Shown here: piece by piece, positions 49,541 to 56,975 of the stretch
Numbering within the stretch: position 1 is the first letter of the stretch
Layout of the letters: every line of letters starts with the position of its first letter
Source: an uncultured Pseudokineococcus sp.
GTDB taxonomy: Bacteria > Actinomycetota > Actinomycetes > Actinomycetales > Quadrisphaeraceae
Assembly: GCF_947495735.1 (NCBI RefSeq)
Contig: NZ_CANMAA010000005.1
Coordinates: forward strand, 175,233 to 239,232
Reading direction: 5' to 3'
DNA length: 64,000 nucleotides
Made by a program: the position numbers and the translations under genes
The notes under the pieces: generated by a model
What the model saw: only the letters and a program-made list of their open reading frames with translations
Told to the model about the DNA's origin: nothing
Database searches by the model: none

Positions 49541-52500
49541 GTGCGTGACGTGGATGCAGTCGCCGGTGCTTACGAGTCCCTGATGACGCGCCGTCTGGCG
49601 CAACTGCTCCGGGAGACGACGCTCGAAGCGACGTATGGACGGGTGCCGGATGCTGCCGCGCCCGACGTCCTCGCGCGGCACGTGGCAGAGGCCGTGCGCA
49701 AGAGGCTCGCAGACATGCCCGCAGGCGATCGAGCGGACTACGTCAACACGCTGCTCGCCGTGGACCCGAGCGACGAGCTCGACCTCGTCGACCGAGTCGA
49801 GCAGCTGACCGAGCTCCGCCAGCCCGGCCTCACAGCCCGTTGGCCGCAGGGGCGTCCAGCGACTCCGCTTTCCGAGGTCGCCCTGCTGACGAACAGCCGG
49901 GGGGAGCCCAACCTCGGCGCGGAGCTGCGGCAGGAGATGGGAAGCGCCGACGAGGTCGACCTGCTGTGCGCGTTCGTCCGATGGCACGGGCTCCGCGTGC
50001 TCGAGGAGCCCCTCGCGGCTCTCACCGCGCGCGGCATCCATCTGCGCGTGCTGACGACGACGTACCGCGGTGCTACGGAGCGCCGCGCACTCGACGAGCT
50101 CGTCCGCCGCTTCGGCGCGCAGGTGAAGATCCGCTACGACGCCCAGACGACGCGGCTGCACGCCAAGGCATGGCTCTTCCGCCGCGGGTCCGGCTTCGAC
50201 ACCGGCTACGTCGGCAGCTCGAACCTCTCCAAGTCCGCCCTCGTGGACGGGCTCGAGTGGAACGTGCGCATCTCCTCTGAGGCGACGCCGACGCTCGTGC
50301 GCAAGTTCGAGGCGACCTTCGACACCTACTGGAACGACCCCGGCTTCCTCGGCTACGACCCGGATCGCGACGCCGACCTCCTCGACCGGGCTCTGGCCGT
50401 CGAGAGCGGGGCTTCGCCCAGCGGCACCGTGGTCTCCATCTCGGGGCTCGAGGTCTCGCCGCGCCCGCACCAGGAGCTGATCCTCGAGGCGCTCGACGTC
50501 GAGCGTGAGGTGCACGACCGACACCGCAATCTCGTGATCGCCGCGACAGGCACCGGCAAGACCGTCGTCGCGGCGCTCGACTTCCGCCGGCTGCGCGCGC
50601 AGTGGTTGGAGCGTGAGGGACGTGAGCCGCGTCTGCTGTTCGTCGCCCACCGCAAGGAGATCCTCGAGCAGGCGCTGCGCACCTACCGAGAGGTGCTGAG
50701 CGACGGCGTCTTCGGGGAGCTGCTGGTCGGAGGCAGCAGGCCGTCGCAGTGGTCGCACGTCTTCGCGTCGATCCAGTCGCTGTCCGCCAGAGTGCTCGAC
50801 GACGTCGGCGCGGAGCACTTCGACGTCGTGGTCGTCGACGAGTTCCACCACGCAGAGGCGGTGAGCTACCGCCGGCTGCTCGACCACCTCGAGCCGGCTG
50901 AGCTGCTCGGGCTCACCGCCACGCCCGAGCGGGGTGATGGCGTCGACGTCCGCTCCTTCTTCGACGGCCGGACGGCGTACGAGCTGCCGCTGTGGTCCGC
51001 GCTCGAAGCGGACCTGCTGTGCCCGTTCCACTACTTCGGCGTCGCCGACGGGACGGACCTGCGAGGAGTGGACTACAGCCGTGGCGGCTACGAGGCGGAG
51101 GGCCTCGACAAGGTCTACACGGGCAACGACGCCCGCACGCGCATTGTCTTGACCGCACTGCGGGACCGGGTGACCGACGTCGGCCGGATGCGCGCGCTCG
51201 GGTTCTGCGTGAGCGTCGCCCACGCCGAGTACATGGCGCGGAAGTTCGCTGACGCGGGCATCCCGTCGGCAGCCATCTCGGGGAAGACACCTGCGGCGGA
51301 GCGCGAGCGCGCCTTCGCGATGCTCCGTTCGGGAGACGTCCGCTGCCTGTTCGCCGTCGACATCTTCAACGAGGGCCTCGACCTGCCCGACGTCGACACC
51401 CTGCTGATGCTCCGCCCCACGCAGTCCTCGACGGTCTTCCTCCAGCAGCTCGGGCGAGGGCTGCGCCGCGCGCCGGGGAAGGCGGTGCTCACGGTCCTCG
51501 ACTTCATCGGGCAGCACCGCACCGAGTTCCGGCACGAGCTGCGGTACCGGGCGCTGACCGGCGTGACGCGCGACCAGCTCGAGCGCGACCTCGAGAAGGG
51601 CTTCCCCTACCTCCCTGCAGGCTCCCAGCTCGTGCTCGACCGGGTCGCCCAGCAGCTCGTGCTCGAGAACGTGCGCTCGTCGCTGCGGTCGTCGAAGAAG
51701 GACCTCGTCCGCGATGTCCAGGCCGCCGTGAGCGACGGTCAGGCGCCTGACCTCGACGCCTTCCTCGCCACCAGCGGGAGGCCGTTGAGCGACGTCTACC
51801 GCAAGGCGGGGAGCTACACCGACATCCTGCGTGCGGGTGGCCTGCCGACGCCCAGCGGGGGCGAGCAGGAGGCCGGGCTCCTGCGGCGCCTCTCCGCGCT
51901 GGCCCAGGTGGACGACCGCGAGCGGGCTGACCTCTACGCCCGCATGGCGGCCGTTGACGGACCTCGCTACGACGAGCTCTCGACGCGCGAGCGCTCCATC
52001 GCGCGCATGCTCTTCTTCGCGCTCTGGCCCAACAGGGGCGGGCACGACTCCTGGCAGGGCGGCTTCGACGCCCTGCGCGAGCACCCGGCGGTGTCCTCGG
52101 AGATCCAGCAGCTGATGAGGAGCGCTGTGGAGCGCGCAGAGCACGTGCCCCAGCCGCTCCGGGGCTTGCAGCACCTGCCGGTGCTGTCCCACGCCAGCTA
52201 CCGGCGCGAGGAGCTGCTCGCGGGGCTCGGGTGGGCCACGTGGGAGCGCTCGGCCCGCGGCAACATCACGGGCGTCGCCTGGTCCGAGGGCGAGCGCGTC
52301 GACGCCCTGATGATCAACCTGCGGAAGGACGAAGCCGCCTTCACCCCGTCGACGATGTACCGGGACTACGCCCTCTCACCGACGCTCTTCCACTGGGAGA
52401 GCCAGAACGCGACATCGGAGACGTCGACTGCTGGCCGCCGTTACGTGACGCACCGGGAGTCCGGGTCCCAGGTGGTGCTCTTCACCCGAGAGGCGCCGAC

Positions 52501-52648
52501 GGACGAGATCGGCGCGGCAGCCTTCACCTGCCTCGGCACGGCTCGGTACGTGGAGCACCGCGGAGAGCGCCCGATGGCGATCACGTGGCAGCTCGACCGT
52601 CGCATGCCGCCAGCAGTGGTGCAGGCGGCATCGGCCGTCTCGGCGTGA
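49541..52648 (+). CDS. PLD nuclease-SF2 helicase-DUF3427 protein (candidate defence gene)
   Basis: A 1,035-aa multidomain protein. Residues 1-110 are helical (GAYESLMTRRLAQLLRETTL). A phospholipase D-type nuclease domain covers about 120-275, with LHAKAWLF and YVGSSNLSKSAL (the usual Asp of the His-x-Lys motif is not evident). A superfamily 2 helicase covers about 305-680, with Walker A AATGTGKT, VVVDEFHHAEAV, LTATPERGDG and LQQLGRGLRR. The C-terminal 300 residues are DUF3427, ending EHRGERPMAITWQLDRR. Such single-gene helicase-nucleases occur in variable islands and are suspected anti-phage effectors. GTG 49541 fits the family N-terminus; GTG 49550 is an alternative. It has no partner gene and its codon use is a little less GC-rich than that of the housekeeping genes. 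Confidence 0.88.
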   Translation: MRDVDAVAGAYESLMTRRLAQLLRETTLEATYGRVPDAAAPDVLARHVAEAVRKRLADMPAGDRADYVNTLLAVDPSDELDLVDRVEQLTELRQPGLTARWPQGRPATPLSEVALLTNSRGEPNLGAELRQEMGSADEVDLLCAFVRWHGLRVLEEPLAALTARGIHLRVLTTTYRGATERRALDELVRRFGAQVKIRYDAQTTRLHAKAWLFRRGSGFDTGYVGSSNLSKSALVDGLEWNVRISSEATPTLVRKFEATFDTYWNDPGFLGYDPDRDADLLDRALAVESGASPSGTVVSISGLEVSPRPHQELILEALDVEREVHDRHRNLVIAATGTGKTVVAALDFRRLRAQWLEREGREPRLLFVAHRKEILEQALRTYREVLSDGVFGELLVGGSRPSQWSHVFASIQSLSARVLDDVGAEHFDVVVVDEFHHAEAVSYRRLLDHLEPAELLGLTATPERGDGVDVRSFFDGRTAYELPLWSALEADLLCPFHYFGVADGTDLRGVDYSRGGYEAEGLDKVYTGNDARTRIVLTALRDRVTDVGRMRALGFCVSVAHAEYMARKFADAGIPSAAISGKTPAAERERAFAMLRSGDVRCLFAVDIFNEGLDLPDVDTLLMLRPTQSSTVFLQQLGRGLRRAPGKAVLTVLDFIGQHRTEFRHELRYRALTGVTRDQLERDLEKGFPYLPAGSQLVLDRVAQQLVLENVRSSLRSSKKDLVRDVQAAVSDGQAPDLDAFLATSGRPLSDVYRKAGSYTDILRAGGLPTPSGGEQEAGLLRRLSALAQVDDRERADLYARMAAVDGPRYDELSTRERSIARMLFFALWPNRGGHDSWQGGFDALREHPAVSSEIQQLMRSAVERAEHVPQPLRGLQHLPVLSHASYRREELLAGLGWATWERSARGNITGVAWSEGERVDALMINLRKDEAAFTPSTMYRDYALSPTLFHWESQNATSETSTAGRRYVTHRESGSQVVLFTREAPTDEIGAAAFTCLGTARYVEHRGERPMAITWQLDRRMPPAVVQAASAVSA

Positions 52649-52752
52649 GGGCGGGGGATGTCCGCCTCGCCCGCGAGCGGGTGAGTTGGGGGCGGTTGAC
52701 GTTCTGGCGTAGGCATCTCGTGCCGATGGGGTGACGATCCCGAGGAGGAGAC

Positions 52753-53651
52753 GTGCCCGATTTCCCGCACCTCGCGCCGACTGCCCAAGCTGTGCAGGAC
52801 TTCGGCGTCTCGCGCCGCGCCCTGCTCACCGCCGGCGCGCTCGCCGCGGCCGCGCCGTCACTCCTACCCACCCCCGCCCAGGCGGCCCCACGCTCGCCCT
52901 TCGCCGGCCTCGGCGCCTGGGTCGACCTCTATGACTGGACGCCGCGACGTCCGGCCGTCACGACGGCGACCCTCGACACGATGGCGAGCTCGGGCGTCCA
53001 GACGCTCTACCTGCAGAGCTCGCGCCCGGGCTCGGCCACGCTCGTCGACCCTGCGCGCCTGCGGGGGCTCGTCGACCGCGCCCACCGTCGGGGCATGAAG
53101 GTCGTGCTCTGGTACCTGCCACGCACACCGACGAGGAGCGGGACGCCCGGCACCTGCGCGCGGCTGCCGGCGAGGGGGTCGACGGGGTCGGCATCGACAT
53201 CGAGTCCACCGCGGTCCGCTCGGTCGCCGAGCGCAACCGCAGGGTCGTGCGCCTCGTGCAGCGCACGAGGGCGGCGACGTCGAAGCCGCTGGTCGCCATC
53301 ACGCCGAGCCCCACCGGGCTGGCGCAGTACGCGCCGAAGGACTGGTGGCCCGACTTCCCCTTCGCCGCCATCCGACCGCACGTCGACGCCGTCGCGACGA
53401 TGACCTACTGGTCCCACCGCAAGGGCACCGTCGAGGCCGATGCCTACACCGCGAGCGACGTCCGCCTGGTGCGCGAGGCCACGCGCGACTCGCGGCTGCC
53501 GGTGCACGTCATCGGGTCGCCGACCACGGCAGCTGACATCCGCTCGATGGCGAAGGCGGTCCGCTCGACCGGCGCCGCGGGTGGGTCGAGGTACGACTGG
53601 GCCACCACGCCCTCCGGGCTGCGCACGCCGCTTCGGGACCTGCGGCGGTAG
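52753..53651 (+). pseudogene. Tat-exported TIM-barrel-like protein, interrupted by a frameshift
   Basis: GTG 52753 follows GGAGGAG. The N-terminus has a twin-arginine signal, FGVSRRALLTAGALAAAAPS, ending PAQA. The first frame reads AGLGAWVDLYDWTPRRPAVT, VQTLYLQSSRPGS and RAHRRGMKVVLWYLP, then loses sense at about 53,120. The second frame resumes at once as TDEERDARHLRAAAGEGVDG, VGIDIES, LVAITPSPTGLAQYAPKDWW and DAVATMTYWSHRK, to a TAG at 53651. Inserting one C in the CTGCC-ACGCAC run restores one frame of 299 codons, so this is a single-base deletion or a sequencing error. The joined product looks like a secreted (beta/alpha)8 glycosidase-type protein; I cannot name the family. Confidence 0.75.
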
Positions 53652-53679
53652 GCGTCCGACGCCGCACTCGCGCACATCA

Positions 53680-53705
53680 GCAGACGCGCACGTATGCTCG
53701 TCTGC
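53680..53705 (+). promoter_or_regulatory. Operator of the intact vapBC locus
   Basis: Arms GCAGACG (53680-53686) and CGTCTGC (53699-53705), exactly 12 bases apart, end right before the antitoxin ATG. TATGCT (53693-53698) inside would be the -10. The same palindrome and spacing recur at 60037-60062 before the decayed copy, which supports a real binding site. Confidence 0.75.
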
Positions 53706-53942
53706 ATGCGAACGACGCTGAACCTCGCTGACGGACTGATGGCGGCGGTCAAGGCGAAGGCGAGCGACGAGGGACGGACGGCCACGAGCATCGTGGAGGA
53801 GGCGCTGCGCGCCTACCTCACCGCTGGCCGGACCGCGTCCCCGGTCGAACCGCTCCCCTCGTGGGGATCGCCAGACGGCCGCGTGCTCGTGGACCTGGAG
53901 GACGAGGACGCCGTCTGGGCCGCCCTGGACGAGCCGGCGTGA
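53706..53942 (+). CDS. vapB: Ribbon-helix-helix antitoxin (VapB-like)
   Basis: A 78-aa antitoxin. The N-terminal ribbon-helix-helix MRTTLNLADGLMAAVKAKAS and RTATSIVEEALRAYLTAG bind DNA; the acidic tail VLVDLEDEDAVWAALDEPA would wrap the toxin. The ATG at 53706 starts immediately after a palindromic operator whose -10 element implies a leaderless transcript; an ATG at 53694 lies inside the operator. The toxin GTG overlaps its stop (GTGA). Autoregulation by the toxin-antitoxin complex is expected. Confidence 0.88.
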   Translation: MRTTLNLADGLMAAVKAKASDEGRTATSIVEEALRAYLTAGRTASPVEPLPSWGSPDGRVLVDLEDEDAVWAALDEPA

Positions 53943-54376
53943 TCCTCCCCGACGTGAACACGCTCGTGTACGCCTTCCGCGGGGAGGCGCCGCGGCACGC
54001 CGAGTACGCGAGGTGGCTCACCGAAGTCGTCGGTGGGGCGGAAGAGCTGGCCCTGCACGACAGCGTCCTGAGCGGCGTCGTGCGCATCGTCACGAACCCG
54101 CGGATCTTCGCGGACCCGGCGCCCACCTCCGTCGCCCTCTCCTTCGTCCAGCGGTTGGTGGAGGCCAGGCGCGCCACCTGGCTGTCCTCAGGCGATGACG
54201 TCTGGCGGCGCCTCGACGACTGGGCGGCGCAGGACGCGGGGCTGCGTGGCAACGCCGTACCGGATGCCCTCCTCGCGGCCCTTGCGGTCACGCACGGCGC
54301 CCGCTTGGCGACCGCCGACCGGGGCTTCGCCCGCTACCCGGGGCTGCGCTGGTTCACCCTGATCGGGACGAGCTGA
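53939..54376 (+). CDS. vapC: PIN-domain ribonuclease toxin (VapC)
   Basis: A 145-aa PIN-domain toxin that would cleave RNA. The acidic catalytic residues are in place: VILPDVNTLVYAFRGEAPRH (first Asp), the central Glu/Asp region, GNAVPDALLAALA and ATADRGFARYPGLRW (late Asp). Length is normal. The GTG overlaps the antitoxin stop. The Thr-Asn-Pro-Arg-Ile segment (VTNPRIF) places it in the VapC subgroup common in actinobacteria. A second, decayed copy of the locus lies 6.3 kb to the right. Confidence 0.9.
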   Translation: MILPDVNTLVYAFRGEAPRHAEYARWLTEVVGGAEELALHDSVLSGVVRIVTNPRIFADPAPTSVALSFVQRLVEARRATWLSSGDDVWRRLDDWAAQDAGLRGNAVPDALLAALAVTHGARLATADRGFARYPGLRWFTLIGTS

Positions 54377-54460
54377 AGGCCGATGCCCCTGCGCCCCGGA
54401 GCATCGACGAGGGAAGTCTGACGGGCGCCCGCAGCTCCGGGCGGACGATGCCCGACGACG

Positions 54461-56836
54461 TCACCTGACCTGCGCCAGCAGCACCTCGCTGACCGCGGAC
54501 AGCAGCGCCGGCTCGAGCCCGAGCGCGTGCACCGCGGAGACGCGTAGCCCGACGGGCTGGTCGGTCGTCGCGACGTCGAAGACGCGGTTCTTCGTCGCGT
54601 GCTCGACCTGCGCCCGGTCGAGCAGCGCGAACAGCCGCGCGCGGACGTCGTTGGCCCGCAGCTGCGGCGCCTCCCCGAGGTCGACGTGCAGCGCCGACGA
54701 CGGCGCGACGCCCTCGACCAGCACCGAGGTGCGCGTTGATGAACGCCGCACCGCCGCTTCCCGCACCTCACCGTCGACGACCACGGCCGGCACGACGTCG
54801 TCCGCGAGCGCCACGAACGTCACCGTCCACGTCCGCCGCGCCGGCACGACGTCGAGCGGCCCCTCGGCGGGCCCGACGACGAGGCGCCCGGCGGCCTGGT
54901 CGAAGGCGACCGGCGTGCGCAGCACCTCACCCGAGGTCGTGTCGTCGTCCTCGAGCAGGGTGAAGGCGCCGTCGGCGCCGACCACCACGAGCAGCTCCAC
55001 GTGCGCGGGGTTGGCCGGCTCGTTGTCGGGGACCGCCGCGCCGTCGAGCGGCACGATCGCCCCGGCCCGCGCCAGCACCGGGACCGACGTGAGGTCGCGG
55101 TGCAGCACGACCTCGCGGTCGCCGTCGTAGACCAGGTCGGTCATCACGTCGACCCACGTGCCCTCGGGCAGCCAGGCGCGCACCGAGCCCAGCAGGGTGC
55201 GCCGGTCGGCGGGCTCGGTGATCGGTGCGACCACCAGCTCGGTGCCGAACGTCGCCTGGTTCGGCACCGCGTAGGCCTGCTCGGCATGGGGCCAGCGGTG
55301 GTACATCGGCTGCACGAGGGGCAGGCCCTCGGCGGCGGCCCGGTGGTTCATCGTGTGCAGGTACGGCACGAGGCGGTGGCGCAGCCGCAGGTGCTCCGTC
55401 ATCACCTCGCGCACGGCGGTGGGGAAGTCCCACGGCGCCTTGGAGATGAAGGCGTCGGCCCCCGAGTGCAGGCGCGTGATCGGCGAGAACGTGCCCAGCT
55501 GCACCCAGCGCGCGGCCAGCTCGTCGTCGCGGGCGCCGAAGAAGTGGCCGCCGATGTCGTGGCTCCACCAGCCGTAGCCGATGTTCGCCGCGGTCGCCGT
55601 GAAGTACGGCTGGAAGGCCAGCGAGTCCCAGGAGATCACCGTGTCCCCGGAGAAGCCGACGGGGTAGCGGTGGCTGCCCGGCCCCGCGTACCGCGAGAAG
55701 GTCAGCGCGCGCCGCCCGTCGCGGCCGTTGTCGAGGAAGTGGAAGTGGTTGAGCATCCACAGCGGGTCGAGGCCGGCGACGCGCGAGTGCGGGCCCTGCT
55801 GCCAGTCCAGCCACCAGAAGTCGACGCCGTCCTCCTCGAGGCCGCGGTGCAGCACCTCGAAGTACGCGGTGAGGAAGTCGCGGTCGGTGACGTCGAAGGA
55901 GATCGGCAGCCCGCTCGAGGCGTCGCGGCCCAGCGCCTGCGCCATCGCCGCGTAGGCGTCCTCGTGCCGGCGGACGCCGTCGGCGGGGTGCACGTTGAGC
56001 GTCACCCGCAGGCCGCGCTCGTGCAGCGCGGCCAGGAGGGCTGCCGGGTCGGGGAACAGGTCCCGGTTCCAGGTGTAGCCCGTCCACCCGCTGCCGAGGG
56101 CCGGGTCGACGTCGACCACGTGCCAGTCCATGTCGATGACGCTGACCGACAGCGGCACGCCCTCGGCGCGGAAGCGGTCCATCAGCTCGAGGTAGGAGTC
56201 GGTGGTGTACCGGTGGTAGCGGCTCCACCAGGTGCCGAGCGCGTAGCGCGGCAGCACGGGCGTCGGGCCTGAGACGGCGCGCAGCGCCTGCAGGGCCCCC
56301 TCGTGGTCGAGGCCGTACGTGAACAGGTACAGGTCCGTGCGGCCGACGCCGTCCGCGGCCACCCACCCGTCGTCGGTGAGCAGGAACGAGCCCGAGTCGT
56401 CGACGAGCGCCAGGCCCGTGCGCGAGACGACGCCGGGCTCCAGCGGGACGGCGCCGTTGGCCTCGTCGAGCGTGCGCGCGGTCCCGCCGAGGTCGTCGGG
56501 CTGCTGCCCGTAGCGCCACACCGAGTGCCACGTGGTGATGCCGCCGAGCGCCGCCACGGACAGGCCGTTCGCCGTGAACGGGCCCTTGTCGTAGGTGAGG
56601 TGGAAGCGCGCCGTGAAGATCTCGAGGTGGCTGCCGCTGTCGACGACCCGGAAGTCGGGGACGGGCAGCTCGCGCGTGAGGGCGAACGTGGACGCGCGGT
56701 CCTCGAAGCGCCCGTCCTCGGCGTGCTCCATGCGCACCAGGCCGTCGGTGAGGACGGTGAAGCGGTAGCGCTCGCCCTGGACGACGGCGCGGGGGTCCGC
56801 CACGGGGGCCGAGGGGAGGGGCAGGGCGTGCGTCAT
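54461..56836 (-). CDS. GH31 alpha-glucosidase/alpha-xylosidase-type hydrolase
   Basis: A 791-aa intracellular enzyme. After an N-terminal beta-sandwich (RFTVLTDGLVRMEHAEDGRF) the barrel has the GH31 signatures VIDMDWHVVD, WWLDWQQGPHSR (nucleophile Asp), FSGDTVISWDSLAFQPYFTA (acid/base region) and WWSHDIGGHFFG. The C-terminal beta domains follow. Tryptophan- and aromatic-rich loops suit alpha-glucosides such as maltose or isomaltose. No signal peptide. Divergent from the secreted amylase with about 140 bases between, so the two may be co-regulated for starch use. Confidence 0.92.
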   Translation of the reverse strand: MTHALPLPSAPVADPRAVVQGERYRFTVLTDGLVRMEHAEDGRFEDRASTFALTRELPVPDFRVVDSGSHLEIFTARFHLTYDKGPFTANGLSVAALGGITTWHSVWRYGQQPDDLGGTARTLDEANGAVPLEPGVVSRTGLALVDDSGSFLLTDDGWVAADGVGRTDLYLFTYGLDHEGALQALRAVSGPTPVLPRYALGTWWSRYHRYTTDSYLELMDRFRAEGVPLSVSVIDMDWHVVDVDPALGSGWTGYTWNRDLFPDPAALLAALHERGLRVTLNVHPADGVRRHEDAYAAMAQALGRDASSGLPISFDVTDRDFLTAYFEVLHRGLEEDGVDFWWLDWQQGPHSRVAGLDPLWMLNHFHFLDNGRDGRRALTFSRYAGPGSHRYPVGFSGDTVISWDSLAFQPYFTATAANIGYGWWSHDIGGHFFGARDDELAARWVQLGTFSPITRLHSGADAFISKAPWDFPTAVREVMTEHLRLRHRLVPYLHTMNHRAAAEGLPLVQPMYHRWPHAEQAYAVPNQATFGTELVVAPITEPADRRTLLGSVRAWLPEGTWVDVMTDLVYDGDREVVLHRDLTSVPVLARAGAIVPLDGAAVPDNEPANPAHVELLVVVGADGAFTLLEDDDTTSGEVLRTPVAFDQAAGRLVVGPAEGPLDVVPARRTWTVTFVALADDVVPAVVVDGEVREAAVRRSSTRTSVLVEGVAPSSALHVDLGEAPQLRANDVRARLFALLDRAQVEHATKNRVFDVATTDQPVGLRVSAVHALGLEPALLSAVSEVLLAQVR

Positions 56837-56975
56837 GGGGGAAGTCTGGTCGGGCCGCGCGAGGCGAGCGCGAGGAGCACTCCGGGCACCCCGACGGCTG
56901 GGCCGGCCGGCTCTGTCCGACGTCGCACGGATGCCCTACGCTCCGCGCAGTCACTCACCGTCGAGGAGGCTCTTC

